A stretch of DNA of 64,000 nucleotides from Mesorhizobium opportunistum WSM2075. Its GTDB lineage: Bacteria; Pseudomonadota; Alphaproteobacteria; Rhizobiales; Rhizobiaceae. Below are positions 1-10,998 of the stretch, in pieces (within the stretch, counting starts at the first letter, position 1; the number at the start of each line of letters is the position of its first letter). The stretch is taken from contig NC_015675.1 in the NCBI RefSeq assembly GCF_000176035.2, positions 5,894,001 to 5,958,000 of the forward strand, written 5' to 3'. The position numbers were made by a program, and so were the translations under genes. The notes beneath the pieces are model-generated. The model was not told the origin of the DNA. It did not search any database and was given only the letters and a program-made list of their open reading frames with translations.

Positions 1-282
1 GACGACGACCGCGACGACCACGTTCTGCTCCAGCACCACCATGACATAGGCGGCAGCCATCATGGCCGACGTGGCGACCGAACCGATCGAGAGATCAAAG
101 CCGCCAACGACCAGCGTGGCGGTGACGCCGAGCGCCAGCACGCCGGTGATGGCGACCGACTGGAAGATGAAGACGGCACTTTGCGGCGAGACGAACCCGT
201 CGGCCGCGATCGCGAAATAGGCGACCAGCCCGAACAGGAGGACGATGAATCCGTAACGGATGGCGGAGTCGCGAAGCGTCAT
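1..282 (-). CDS. Ribose-type sugar ABC transporter permease (partial, N-terminal part)
   Basis: Inner-membrane permease of a ribose-type (BPD_transp_2 family) importer. Only the first 94 codons are in the window; the gene runs off the left edge. The visible part has an N-terminal membrane segment (about residues 10-30), a second one (about 40-60) and the family motif GGFDLSIGS, in which the DLSIG core is typical of RbsC-like permeases. The ATG at 282 follows GGGGAAG at a good distance, and an in-frame TGA directly before it excludes a longer start. It lies 82 bp behind the ATPase gene on the same strand, so it should be the permease of that importer. The divergent mtnK-mtnA genes suggest 5-methylthioribose as the substrate; this is inferred from context only. 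Confidence 0.85.
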   Translation of the reverse strand, partial: MTLRDSAIRYGFIVLLFGLVAYFAIAADGFVSPQSAVFIFQSVAITGVLALGVTATLVVGGFDLSIGSVATSAMMAAAYVMVVLEQNVVVAVVV

Positions 283-329
283 TCAGCGCTTCCCCGCGCG
301 GTTGCCATCTTCACCCAACTCGAACTCAT
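279..329 (-). other. Possible 16-codon leader ORF coupled to the permease
   Basis: A short ATG-TGA frame encodes MSSSWVKMATARGSAE. It is preceded by GGAGAGACC and its stop overlaps the permease ATG in an ATGA arrangement. It could couple translation of the permease to that of the ATPase upstream, or it could be chance. No family is recognised. Confidence 0.3.
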
Positions 330-364
330 GGTCTCTCCATTCCAATTCCCATTCGCCGCCACAT

Positions 365-1876
365 TCAGGCCGCGCTGTGCAGCGGTCCGCCGGCGACCTC
401 GGCCAGCAGGCGATCGAGGTCGACATCGGCGTTGCGGTGTTCGCCGACGATTGCGTGCTCCGACATCACCAGGATGCGATCGGCCGTCTCCAGCGCCTCG
501 TCGAGTTCGGTGACGAACAAAAGCGTCGCGCGGCCATTGGCGCTGGCTCTCAGCTTGGCGGCGATATCGCGCCTGGCCGAAATGTCGACCCCTTGGAACG
601 GCTCGTCGAGGATAAACAGCTTCGCATCCTGCGCCATCCAGCGGGCAACCATCACCTTCTGCTGGTTGCCGCCGGACAGTGCCGACATCTCGTCCTTCTC
701 GGAGCGGCAGACGATGCCCAGCTCCTCGATCTGCCGGCGCGCGGTGGCGCGTTCGCGGCGGCGCTTGAGCACGCTGAAGTTCGACATTCGCTTCAGGAAC
801 GGGAGGCTGACATTGCGCTCGATGTTGAAGTCGCCGACGATGCCGCTGGTGGCGCGGTCCTTGGCGACGAGGAACACGCCGGCGGCAATCGCGTCGCCGG
901 CCGAGCGCGGCCTATAGGGCTTGCCGTTCATCGTCATGGTGCCGGCGAGCGGCTTGCGCACACCGAACAGCGTTTCGGCAAGTGCCGTCTTGCCGACACC
1001 GACGAGACCGGTGATGGCGACGACCTCGCCATCGCCAAGCGTCAGCGAGATCGGCCTGGCGCCCTGAGCGATGCGAAGGTTTTCGACGGTCAGGACCGGC
1101 TTAGCCGAACTCCTGGCAACGATCTGGTCGAGGCGGATCTTGCGGCCGAGCATGGCGTTGACCGCGCCTTCATAGTCGAGCGGCTTGATGTCGAAGGCGC
1201 CCGAGACGACCCCATCGCGCATCGAGACGATGCGGTCGGCAAGCCGCCGGATGTCCGACATGCGGTGCGAGATATAGAGGATCGCCACGCCTTGCTCACG
1301 CAGCCTGTCGACCAGCGCGAACAGCCGGTCGGCCTCGGCGCTGGAGAGCGACGAGGTTGGCTCGTCGAGGATCAGCACTTTCGGCTGGTGCGCCAGGGCG
1401 CGCGCAATCGCCACCATCTGGCGATCGGCCAGCGAAAGATCGTTGACCCGCGCCTTCAAATCGATGGCCAATCCCATGCGGTCGGCAACCGCCTTGGCCT
1501 CGCGGCGGACGCGGACCGGATTGAACAGGGTCGGTACGCCCCGGCCGCTCAGCCTGTCGAGTGTCAGGTTGGTGGCGACGTCAAGGTCGGCGACGACGCC
1601 ATCGTTGATGTTCTGGTGCACGGTGACGACGCCGGCGCGGATCGCTTCGGCCGGCGTGTTCGGCGCGAAATCCTGGCCGGCCAGCGTCATGGTGCCGCCG
1701 CCATTTTCATAGACACCGCTGACGATCTTGACGAGGGTTGATTTACCGGCGCCGTTGGCGCCCATCAGCACGGTCACTTCACCGGCATGCAGGTCCAGCG
1801 AGACGCCACCAAGCACCTCGTTGCGGCCAAAGGATTTCCTCAGTCCCTCTACGCGGAACACGGCACTGCCGACCAT
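365..1876 (-). CDS. Ribose-type sugar ABC transporter ATP-binding protein (double NBD)
   Basis: RbsA-like ATPase of 503 residues with two nucleotide-binding domains, which energises sugar uptake at the inner membrane. Domain 1 has Walker A GANGAGKST (about 39-47), signature LSLADRQMV and Walker B LILDEPTSS. Domain 2 has the usual degenerate Walker A (GLVGVGKTALAE), signature LSGGNQQKV and FILDEPFQGVD. The ATG at 1876 was chosen because GGGAGG lies just upstream; the frame stays open for 20 codons further, but those codons run into the operator at 1913-1941. The permease follows on the same strand. A methylthioribose importer is likely because the kinase and isomerase for that sugar are transcribed divergently from the same control region. 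Confidence 0.88.
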   Translation of the reverse strand: MVGSAVFRVEGLRKSFGRNEVLGGVSLDLHAGEVTVLMGANGAGKSTLVKIVSGVYENGGGTMTLAGQDFAPNTPAEAIRAGVVTVHQNINDGVVADLDVATNLTLDRLSGRGVPTLFNPVRVRREAKAVADRMGLAIDLKARVNDLSLADRQMVAIARALAHQPKVLILDEPTSSLSSAEADRLFALVDRLREQGVAILYISHRMSDIRRLADRIVSMRDGVVSGAFDIKPLDYEGAVNAMLGRKIRLDQIVARSSAKPVLTVENLRIAQGARPISLTLGDGEVVAITGLVGVGKTALAETLFGVRKPLAGTMTMNGKPYRPRSAGDAIAAGVFLVAKDRATSGIVGDFNIERNVSLPFLKRMSNFSVLKRRRERATARRQIEELGIVCRSEKDEMSALSGGNQQKVMVARWMAQDAKLFILDEPFQGVDISARRDIAAKLRASANGRATLLFVTELDEALETADRILVMSEHAIVGEHRNADVDLDRLLAEVAGGPLHSAA

Positions 1877-1912
1877 GCGTTCCTCCCTGACCGTGACGCT
1901 ATGGTTTACGTC

Positions 1913-1941
1913 GGCAATTGTCAACACGATTGACAATTGCC
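1913..1941. promoter_or_regulatory. Perfect inverted-repeat operator over divergent -35 boxes
   Basis: GGCAATTGTCAA and its exact reverse complement TTGACAATTGCC are separated by 5 bp. Each arm contains a TTGACA in outward orientation: plus strand 1930-1935, with TAGCTT 17 bp downstream at 1953-1958; minus strand 1924-1919, with TAGCGT 17 bp downstream at 1901-1896. One regulator bound here could block both the ABC operon and mtnK-mtnA. The regulator itself is not in the window. Confidence 0.75.
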
Positions 1942-2013
1942 AGACAGCTTCCTAGCTTGGCCCAGCCGCTAAGGCTCCCCTATGATCGGAGCACATAAGC
2001 GGGAGGGAGAAGA

Positions 2014-3288
2014 ATGACCGGGAAATTGCCGTTCGAAGCACTGTCGGTGGAGACGCTTGCAACGCGCCTCGGCCCGAACGAGGCGCTGTGCGCGAGGATC
2101 GGCAACGACACCAGCGCCTGGAAGGTCCGCGAGGTCGGCGACGGCAATCTCAACCTGGTGTTCATCGTCGAGGGTGCCTCGGGCGCTGCCGTCGTCAAGC
2201 AGGCCCTGCCCTATGTCCGCCTGGTCGGCGACAGCTGGCCGCTGCCCTTGAAGCGTTCCTTCTTCGAATACCACGCGCTGACGAGACAAGAGGCGCGCGC
2301 GCCTGGCTCTGTGCCGGCGATCTACTATTTCGATGAAGGCCAGGCGCTGATCATCATGGAGTATCTGGCACCGCCGCACATCATCCTGCGCCGCGCCCTG
2401 ATCGACGGCCGGCAATTGCCGAACATCGCCAGGGACATCGGCCTGTTCATGGCTCGCACTTTGTTTCGCGGCTCCGACCTGTCGATGGCGACCAAGGACC
2501 GCAAGGCCGACCTGGCGCTGTTCGCCGACAATGTCGAGCTTTGCGACATCACCGAGAACCTGGTGTTCTCCGACCCCTATTTCGACGCCAAGATGAACCG
2601 GCATACCTCGCCGCAGCTCGACGCCCTCGTCGCCGAACTGCGCGCCGACCGCGACCTCAAGGTCGAGGCGCAACGGCTGAAGCACATTTTCGCCGCCAAT
2701 GCCGAGACGCTGCTGCATGGCGACCTGCATTCCGGCTCGATCATGGTCACCGACCAGGAAACACGGATGATCGATCCGGAGTTCGCCTTCTACGGTCCGA
2801 TGGCGTTCGATGTCGGCATGCTGCTCGCCAATTTCTGGATGTCGTTCTTCTCGCAGCGCGGACAGGAGCAGAAGGGCAAGCGCGATGCCATGCGCGCCTA
2901 TCTGCTCGAGGTCACTACGGAGACCTGGGCCGTGTTCCGTGCCGAATTCTCGCATCTGTGGCGCACCGAGCGCACCGGCATGCTTTATCAAAAGAGCCTG
3001 TTCGAGGATCAGGGCGACATACTCGCCGCCGAGCAGGCGCTCGACCATGTGCTGCACCAGATCTGGACCGATCTGCTCGGCTTTGCCGGCATCGAGGTGC
3101 ACCGGCGCATCCTCGGCCTCGCCCACAATGCCGATTTCGAGACCATTGCCGATGAAGATCTGCGCGCCAGTTGTGAGGCGAAGGCACTGAAATTCGGCCG
3201 CCACATCGCCGTCAACCGGCGGCAGATCCACAGCATCGACGAGGTCAATAAGCTGGCCGTGCTGATCGAACAGGAGAACGGAATTTGA
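2014..3288 (+). CDS. mtnK: S-methyl-5-thioribose kinase
   Basis: Phosphorylates 5-methylthioribose to its 1-phosphate with ATP, the entry step of the MtnK/MtnA branch of methionine salvage. The 424-residue length is normal. The protein-kinase-like fold is shown by a lysine near residue 62, the catalytic-loop motif HGDLHSGS (235-242) and the metal-binding DPEF (254-257). The start follows GGGAGGGAGAAG. It overlaps mtnA by 4 bp, so the two are co-translated. Transcription probably starts at the TTGACA inside the inverted repeat at 1913-1941. No mtnB, mtnC or mtnD is seen nearby, so the fate of methylthioribulose phosphate is not visible here. Confidence 0.93.
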   Translation: MTGKLPFEALSVETLATRLGPNEALCARIGNDTSAWKVREVGDGNLNLVFIVEGASGAAVVKQALPYVRLVGDSWPLPLKRSFFEYHALTRQEARAPGSVPAIYYFDEGQALIIMEYLAPPHIILRRALIDGRQLPNIARDIGLFMARTLFRGSDLSMATKDRKADLALFADNVELCDITENLVFSDPYFDAKMNRHTSPQLDALVAELRADRDLKVEAQRLKHIFAANAETLLHGDLHSGSIMVTDQETRMIDPEFAFYGPMAFDVGMLLANFWMSFFSQRGQEQKGKRDAMRAYLLEVTTETWAVFRAEFSHLWRTERTGMLYQKSLFEDQGDILAAEQALDHVLHQIWTDLLGFAGIEVHRRILGLAHNADFETIADEDLRASCEAKALKFGRHIAVNRRQIHSIDEVNKLAVLIEQENGI

Positions 3289-4379
3289 ACGTCGGCGGTC
3301 GCCACTATCGGACTATCTGGCTGAGCGACGACGGGCGTTCGGTCGAAATCATCGACCAGCGCTGGCTGCCGCATGATTTCCGCATCGAGACAGTCGACAC
3401 CGTCGCCGGCATCGCCACCGCCATCCGCGACATGTGGGTGCGCGGCGCGCCGCTGATCGGTGTCACCGCTGCTTATGGCGTCGCCATGCAGATGGCTGAC
3501 GATGCGTCCGACCAGGCGCTCGATGCGGTATGGGAGACCTTGCACGAGACGCGCCCGACGGCGATCAATTTGCGCTGGGCGCTCGACGAGATGCGGCGCT
3601 TCCTCAAGCCACTTGCGCCGGAGCAGCGGGCCGCTGCCGCCTATCGGCGCGCCGGTGAAATCGCCGACGAGGATGTCGGGCTGAACCGCGCCATCGGCGA
3701 GAACGGACTTGCCATCATCAAGGCGATCGCCGCGCGCAAGCAGCCTGGCGAGCCGGTCAACATTCTCACCCACTGCAATGCCGGCTGGCTGGCCACCGTC
3801 GATTACGGCACCGCCACCGCACCGATCTACCTGGCTGTCGAGGCCGGCATTCCGGTCCATGTCTATGTCGACGAGACGCGGCCGCGCAACCAGGGCGCCC
3901 AGCTCACCGCGTGGGAGATGGCCGGCCATGGCGTGCCGCACACGCTGATCGTCGACAATGCGGGTGGCCATCTGATGCAGCGCGGCGCAATCGACATGGT
4001 CATCGTCGGCACAGACCGCACCACCGCCGACGGCGATGTCTGCAACAAGATCGGCACATATCTCAAGGCGCTGGCCGCCGCCGACAATGACGTGCCGTTC
4101 TATGTCGCCCTGCCCTCGCCGACCATCGACTGGACGGTGCATGACGGGCTGGCCGAGATCCCGATCGAGCAGCGCTCGGCCGACGAAGTCTCCTTGGTAT
4201 GGGGCAAGAACGCCGCCGGCGAGATCGCGCAGGTGCGCATCTCGCCCGAGGCGACGCCGGCGGCCAACCCGGCCTTCGACGTGACGCCGGCACGACTGGT
4301 GACCGGGCTGATCACCGAACGCGGTGTCGCCAAGGCATCGCGCGACGGCCTGAAGGCGATGTTCCCCGAACGGCGATAG
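3285..4379 (+). CDS. mtnA: S-methyl-5-thioribose-1-phosphate isomerase
   Basis: Isomerises 5-methylthioribose-1-phosphate to 5-methylthioribulose-1-phosphate. It is 364 residues long and belongs to the eIF2B-like family. It has RGAPLIG (53-59), the catalytic cysteine in THCNAG (C164) and the catalytic aspartate in [10 protein letters not shown] (D244), then NKIGTY. The start is a TTG overlapping the mtnK stop (TTGA), with AGGAG 8 bp upstream. It ends 26 bp before the convergent oiaC-like gene. Confidence 0.93.
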   Translation: MNVGGRHYRTIWLSDDGRSVEIIDQRWLPHDFRIETVDTVAGIATAIRDMWVRGAPLIGVTAAYGVAMQMADDASDQALDAVWETLHETRPTAINLRWALDEMRRFLKPLAPEQRAAAAYRRAGEIADEDVGLNRAIGENGLAIIKAIAARKQPGEPVNILTHCNAGWLATVDYGTATAPIYLAVEAGIPVHVYVDETRPRNQGAQLTAWEMAGHGVPHTLIVDNAGGHLMQRGAIDMVIVGTDRTTADGDVCNKIGTYLKALAAADNDVPFYVALPSPTIDWTVHDGLAEIPIEQRSADEVSLVWGKNAAGEIAQVRISPEATPAANPAFDVTPARLVTGLITERGVAKASRDGLKAMFPERR

Positions 4380-4405
4380 CGCAAGCGCGGACCCAACCTT
4401 CCGGT

Positions 4406-5263
4406 TCAGGAAGCGCTGTTCCCCGCGATCTCCAGCGCCTTCACGAAATGCAGCGAGCGCTGCAGGGCGCGACGAATGGTTTCGATATCGACCGGCCTGT
4501 TTCGGCGCTGGGGATCGCGGCGCTTCGGGCGCTCCAGGCGCAAGGGCAGTTCGATGCTGACCGGCAGCGTCGGGGGAAGCATCGCCCAGTATGGCTCGTA
4601 ATCGACCGAGCCGTCCCCGACGGCACAGAATGCCCATCCCGCACCGGTGCCGACGATGTCCTTCAAATGGGCATGGCCAACGGCTTCGAGAGCCGTCGCG
4701 ATATCTTCCGCCGGCTGCGTGGCCTCATCGCTGTAGGTGAAGACGTTTCCGGCGTCGTGGTTCAGGCGGACATGCCGCGATCCGATTTCGCGGACGAAGC
4801 TCGCCCCGGATCGGGCGTTGCCAAGCAAATCGTCCTTGCCGTGCCCGGGGTTCTCGAGCGCCAGGACGATACCGGCCTGTTCGAGCCTCGGCAGAACAGC
4901 ATCGATCGTCCGGCGGATACTCGCCCGGCCCGTCATCGGGCCGGCATTGGTGATCAGGAACGATGCGCCGAGACCGGCGGCAAAGGCGACGCGCCGCAAC
5001 AGCGCATCCACCGCATCAGGTCCCGATAGGTCGAGATGAGCCGAGACGGCATTGATGCCCAGCCTGGCACTGTCGGCTGTCTGGCGAAGCTTCGAGCCCT
5101 TGGTGTCGGTAAACATGCCTTCATCGAAATCGACATAGCCGCGAATGAAGGCCGGTTCGATATGGCTGGCGCCAGCAGCCGCGATCTCTTCGATGGCCAA
5201 TTCCATGGAATAGCCATCGAAGAGCGCGGTCGATACCGAGGTGATCCGTGGCGTCGGAGGCAG
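4406..5263 (-). CDS. oiaC: Xylose-isomerase-like TIM-barrel protein, probable 3-oxo-isoapionate decarboxylase (OiaC-like)
   Basis: AP-endonuclease-2/xylose-isomerase-like barrel. Metal or substrate residues are visible in HIEPAF, LALENPGHG, RLNHDAGN, AHLKD and SIELPLRLERP. OiaC enzymes of the D-apiose pathways decarboxylate 3-oxo-isoapionate to L-erythrulose and, as far as I recall, belong to this superfamily. The assignment rests on that and on the adjacent D-apionate oxidoisomerase paralogue. The first ATG (5206) would cut off the first barrel strand, encoded by ITSVSTALFDGYS upstream. The only usable start before it is a CTG at 5263, placed 8 bp behind AAGGGAG, so that start is used here. 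The frame is the same as that of the upstream gene, with a single TGA and one codon between them. Another sugar isomerase/epimerase function remains possible. Confidence 0.62.
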   Translation of the reverse strand: MPPTPRITSVSTALFDGYSMELAIEEIAAAGASHIEPAFIRGYVDFDEGMFTDTKGSKLRQTADSARLGINAVSAHLDLSGPDAVDALLRRVAFAAGLGASFLITNAGPMTGRASIRRTIDAVLPRLEQAGIVLALENPGHGKDDLLGNARSGASFVREIGSRHVRLNHDAGNVFTYSDEATQPAEDIATALEAVGHAHLKDIVGTGAGWAFCAVGDGSVDYEPYWAMLPPTLPVSIELPLRLERPKRRDPQRRNRPVDIETIRRALQRSLHFVKALEIAGNSAS

Positions 5264-5266
5264 CGC

Positions 5267-6112
5267 TCAGGCTCCCTTGCCGTAGACGATCAGCTCGGAG
5301 GCTTCCTTCACCTTGGCCGGAGACAAGGCCTCGCGCCAATCATCGCGGACCACGACACCCTTGGCGAAACGCATCAGGCGCAGCGCCGCATCGGACGGCA
5401 CCTTTGGAGAGAAGCCGAACCACATGGCGATCTCGACATTCAGGTGGCCAATCAGAAAGTCGAGCGCGGCCTTTCTGGGAATGCCATATTTGCGTTCGCA
5501 TTCCTCGACGGCCTCGACCATGGTGTCCACGAAGGGCATGGCGATCATTTCGGAAAGGCCTGGCTCGAGGATTGCCAGTTGCTCGACGGTGACGCGGTGG
5601 CTGTCGATGATCGGCGACCACATCGCCTTGCACACCTCTTCGCCAAGCGCATAGTGCTCCTCGGGGCCCTGCATCAGGGCGCAGACGATCGACTGCCTGG
5701 CAATGCCGCCGTGATAGTCGCGGCGGGCAGCCCATTCCGTCTCCTCGTTGAACAGGGGCGGATGACAGGGATGGCCGACAAAATAGGTCAGATCGGGCCG
5801 GTCCTTCGGCAGGTCGCCGGCGTAAGGCGCGGCGGCATCGAGAATGAGAAGCATCGCGCCGCTGGCGAGCATCGGCGATATCTGCCGTGCGACCTGGCCG
5901 ATGATATTGTCCGGCAGGGCCATGACCACGACCTTGGCGCCGGGGACGCCCTCTTCCATCGAGACGGCGCTGATGCCGGCCTCCGATAGCCGCTTGCGGC
6001 CGGCCTCGCCGACTTCCACGGCACGGACATCGTAGCCCGCTTCGATCAGCTTGCGCGCGACACGGAAGCCCATCTTGCCTCCCGCTCCAAGCAACGCCAC
6101 GGATATCGTCAT
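5267..6112 (-). CDS. NAD-binding phosphogluconate-dehydrogenase-C-like protein, D-apionate oxidoisomerase paralogue
   Basis: 281-residue dehydrogenase with an N-terminal Rossmann motif LLGAGGKMG and a C-terminal PGDH_C-type helical domain. It shares HPCHPP, FNEET, MQGPE, SHRVTVEQ and LEPGLSE with the ApnO gene at 12137-12964, so the two are clear paralogues. ApnO oxidises and isomerises D-apionate to 3-oxo-isoapionate. This copy could do the same or act on a related branched acid. The ATG at 6112 follows GGGAGAGAAG. The gene directly precedes the oiaC-like gene, which would act on its product, and follows its own GntR regulator. Its separate transcription unit suggests different induction from the main apiose operon. 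Confidence 0.75.
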   Translation of the reverse strand: MTISVALLGAGGKMGFRVARKLIEAGYDVRAVEVGEAGRKRLSEAGISAVSMEEGVPGAKVVVMALPDNIIGQVARQISPMLASGAMLLILDAAAPYAGDLPKDRPDLTYFVGHPCHPPLFNEETEWAARRDYHGGIARQSIVCALMQGPEEHYALGEEVCKAMWSPIIDSHRVTVEQLAILEPGLSEMIAMPFVDTMVEAVEECERKYGIPRKAALDFLIGHLNVEIAMWFGFSPKVPSDAALRLMRFAKGVVVRDDWREALSPAKVKEASELIVYGKGA

Positions 6113-6283
6113 TCGCTTCTCTCCCAATTGCCTTGTGCGCCTCTAGCACGCCGATTCAGCCGAACCCTGCGTAGCTTCGATCTCCGGATGTGCGGCGCCT
6201 GCCGCAGCCATCTTGCAGGCTGTGGAGATACGACCGGCCCATGCCGCGTCCGCGCTGGACGGACATCCATGGAGGCGAGCGTT

Positions 6284-6325
6284 AGCACCAAAAAGATATC
6301 ATGTCATCACATGAGCTTTGGTGCT
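6284..6325. promoter_or_regulatory. Inverted repeats in the gap before the apnO paralogue
   Basis: AGCACCAAA (6284-6292) and TTTGGTGCT (6317-6325) form 9-bp arms 24 bp apart. Between them lies a 16-bp palindrome TCATGTCATCACATGA (6299-6314). Its core GTCATCACAT nearly matches GTCATCATAT in front of the GntR gene (minus strand, 7158-7149). This is probably an operator and promoter region for the 6112-4406 genes. Confidence 0.5.
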
Positions 6326-6351
6326 CAAAAAATTTTGACCGATCCGGATAC

Positions 6352-7065
6352 TCAGCCAGTCCCGCCGCCGGTCAGTTTCGAATACAGCTCATTGGCGCGG
6401 CCGATATGCTCGGCCATGGCGACGCTCGCGCCTTCCGGATCCCCGCTGGCGATCGCCTTGTAGATGCGTTCGTGCTCCTCGACCGTCAGGCGTTCGGCAC
6501 CTTTCACCGCCACCAGGTCGCGCTTGAACCGCGACAGCCATTCGAGCATTCCCTTCGCCACCGCGGCTATCATGGAATTGCCGCTCATCTCGGCAATCAC
6601 GGCGTGGAATTCCATGTCGGCGGCGACAAATCGCGCCTGGTCGCCCTTCGCATCGCGCAGGTGGCGCAGGGTCTCGGCAAGTCGCTCCAGGTTCTTGGCC
6701 GTGGCGCGCCGCGTGGCTATCCGCACCAGGCCGGTTTCCAACAAGAGCCTGACTTCCTTGAGTTCTTCGAGACCACGAGAGTTCGTCGCCAGCATCATGA
6801 CCATCGCCGCGGAAACCTGATCGACGATCACCTCGGGCGTCGGATTGATGACGCGGGCACGTTCGCCGTGGGAAATCTTGATAAGGCCCATCTGCTGCAG
6901 CGTCAGCATGGCTTCGCGGATCGACGGGCGCCCGACGCCGATCATCGTCATCAATTCCTTTTCCGACGGCAATTGAGAGCCTGGCGGAAATTCGGATGTC
7001 GAGATCGCCGCCATCAGCCGGTCAAGCACCTCTACATACAACTTCTTCTTCTGGACCGGTTCCAT
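6352..7065 (-). CDS. GntR/FadR-type transcriptional regulator
   Basis: DNA-binding regulator of 238 residues. The N-terminal winged helix has the GntR motif PPGSQLPSEKEL and GRPSIREAM. The C-terminal FCD ligand-binding domain has the metal or ligand positions D/H/H around FVAADMEFHAVI and EEHERI. It is related to the second regulator at 20625-21338. The ATG at 7065 follows GGAGGG; an in-frame ATG at 7083 is also possible. The gene precedes the apnO paralogue and oiaC on the same strand, so it probably controls them and itself through the GTCATCAYAT motifs. The ligand is likely a sugar acid of this pathway. Confidence 0.85.
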   Translation of the reverse strand: MEPVQKKKLYVEVLDRLMAAISTSEFPPGSQLPSEKELMTMIGVGRPSIREAMLTLQQMGLIKISHGERARVINPTPEVIVDQVSAAMVMMLATNSRGLEELKEVRLLLETGLVRIATRRATAKNLERLAETLRHLRDAKGDQARFVAADMEFHAVIAEMSGNSMIAAVAKGMLEWLSRFKRDLVAVKGAERLTVEEHERIYKAIASGDPEGASVAMAEHIGRANELYSKLTGGGTG

Positions 7066-7148
7066 GCATCCCTCCGCGATCATTCCTCCGGCATATCGAT
7101 CCCGAGTCGCACCGGGAGGCAAGGCCCAGCGATCGATTGACATTACAT

Positions 7149-7158
7149 ATATGATGAC
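7149..7158 (-). promoter_or_regulatory. Candidate autoregulatory site of the first GntR gene
   Basis: GTCATCATAT on the minus strand lies about 85 bp before the GntR start. It matches GTCATCACAT at 6303-6312 in 9 of 10 positions. Two matches at the two ends of this regulator gene suggest its own operator. Confidence 0.4.
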
Positions 7159-7321
7159 CTAACGTCCACCCTGACCGGCGCCGATATGCCAAGCGACCGG
7201 CCAAAAGAGTTGCCGGAGCGAGCCGGCCTGATTGGCCAAGGCAAGAAAAAGACGAACCGGGCAGGCCGCTCTCGCTCTCGTCAGCGCAATCAAATGAGTC
7301 CCGCTACCGGCTTGCCTATTT

Positions 7322-7350
7322 GGTATGCTGGTATAACATGTAGATGGTAT
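7322..7350. promoter_or_regulatory. Three GGTAT repeats before the first sugar-binding protein gene
   Basis: GGTAT occurs at 7322, 7330 and 7346, that is with 8- and 16-bp steps. The middle one is part of CTGGTATAA (7328-7336), the reverse complement of the TNATACCAG core found before apnO, the second binding protein and the RuBisCO-like gene. NanR-type FadR regulators are known to bind tandem GGTATA repeats, so this is a likely GntR operator. Confidence 0.6.
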
Positions 7351-7432
7351 GGTGTCTCTCCGAGGGTGGGACGCCGTTACGGAATGGCATGCAAGCCGGC
7401 CATGCTGGCCGGTGTTTTTGGGAGGAAGTATC

Positions 7433-8455
7433 ATGAAGTTTGCAATCGTAGCGGCGCTTGCCAGCACCGCGCTGGGGAGCGTGTTCGCACTGCCGGCAAT
7501 GGCGTCTCCGGACGCCCCGGTGATCGCACTGACCAACGCCTATTACGGCAATACCTGGCGGCACCAGATGGTGGAGGCTTTCGAGGCCTCGGCCAAGGAA
7601 GCAAAGGCCGCTGGACAGATTTCCGACTACATCGTCATGAATGGCGACGGCTCAGTGGCGCAGCAGAACAGCCAGATCGCCGAACTGATCCTGAAGAAGG
7701 TCGACGTGCTTGCGGTCGATGCCGCCTCGGAAACCGCGGTCAACGGCATCATCGAGAAAGCCTGCAAGGCCGGCATCATCGTCGTGTCCTTCGATTCCGT
7801 CGCTTCGGCGCCCTGCAACTACCAGCTCAACTTCGATTTCAAGGGCTACAAGGCAACCCAGGCCGAGGCCGTCTTCAAGATGCTCGGCGGCAAGGGCAAC
7901 GTCATCCAGGTGCGCGGCGTCAAGGGCTCGGCTCCCGACAACGACATGTTCAACGCCCAGCAGTCGGTGCTGGCGAAATATCCCGACATCAAGGTCGTCG
8001 CCACTGTCTATGGTCAGGCAACCGCCTCGGTCGCGCAGGCGGCCATCGCCAATGTGCTGCCCTCGCTGCCGCATGTTGATGCAGTGCTCGGCCAAGGCGG
8101 CAGCGACGATGTCGGCATCGCCCAGGCCTTCGTCCAATATGGTGGCGACTATGCCGGCACGATGCCGATCATCGAAGGCGGCGGCGGCACCGATTTCGTC
8201 AAATGGTGGGCCGACGAGAATGCCAAGAACGGCTACCAGACGGTCTCGATGAACACCACGCCCGGCATTGGCGGCGCCGCGTTCTGGCTCGGACTGTCGC
8301 TGCTCAAAGGCGCCAAGGCACCCAAGATGATGATCATGCCGGTGGCGACGGTCGACGCCAGCAATCTCAAGGAGTATGCCAAGCTGCCGGGCGGCCAGAT
8401 CATCAGCCCCAGCTATTCGCTCGACTGGGTCAAGCAGAACCTCTTGAGCAAGTAA
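7433..8455 (+). CDS. Periplasmic sugar-binding protein of ribose-type ABC importer 1
   Basis: Periplasmic binding protein of the LacI/RbsB fold (Peripla_BP_4), 340 residues. The signal peptide runs to about residue 24 (cleavage near AMA-SP). The mature part has the usual two-lobe pattern, for example IAELILKKVDVLAVDAAS and VDAVLGQGGSDD. The ATG at 7433 follows GGAGG. It is the first gene of an importer operon with the ATPase-permease fusion and a second permease. D-apiose, D-apionate or a related branched sugar is the expected ligand from context; which one cannot be told from sequence. Confidence 0.85.
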   Translation: MKFAIVAALASTALGSVFALPAMASPDAPVIALTNAYYGNTWRHQMVEAFEASAKEAKAAGQISDYIVMNGDGSVAQQNSQIAELILKKVDVLAVDAASETAVNGIIEKACKAGIIVVSFDSVASAPCNYQLNFDFKGYKATQAEAVFKMLGGKGNVIQVRGVKGSAPDNDMFNAQQSVLAKYPDIKVVATVYGQATASVAQAAIANVLPSLPHVDAVLGQGGSDDVGIAQAFVQYGGDYAGTMPIIEGGGGTDFVKWWADENAKNGYQTVSMNTTPGIGGAAFWLGLSLLKGAKAPKMMIMPVATVDASNLKEYAKLPGGQIISPSYSLDWVKQNLLSK

Positions 8456-8468
8456 CGCGACCAGCACA

Positions 8469-8500
8469 ATGGATCGGGCGCCGAAGGTCGCCCGGTCCAT
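8469..8500 (+). other. Hairpin behind the binding-protein gene of importer 1
   Basis: ATGGATCGGGCG pairs with CGCCCGGTCCAT over 12 positions with one G-T pair and an 8-base loop. There is no T-run, so it is more likely an mRNA-stabilising or partial-attenuation hairpin that keeps binding-protein expression high than a full terminator. Confidence 0.55.
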
Positions 8501-8523
8501 GGCCGTGAAGAAACGGAGGACGA

Positions 8524-10994
<2,471 letters not shown>

Positions 10995-10998
<4 letters not shown>

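Noticed and set aside
260..1741. Long plus-strand open frame opposite the ABC ATPase gene
   Set aside because: Shadow of a GC-rich gene on the other strand, rich in Arg/Asp/His without domains; the ATPase frame has all family motifs.
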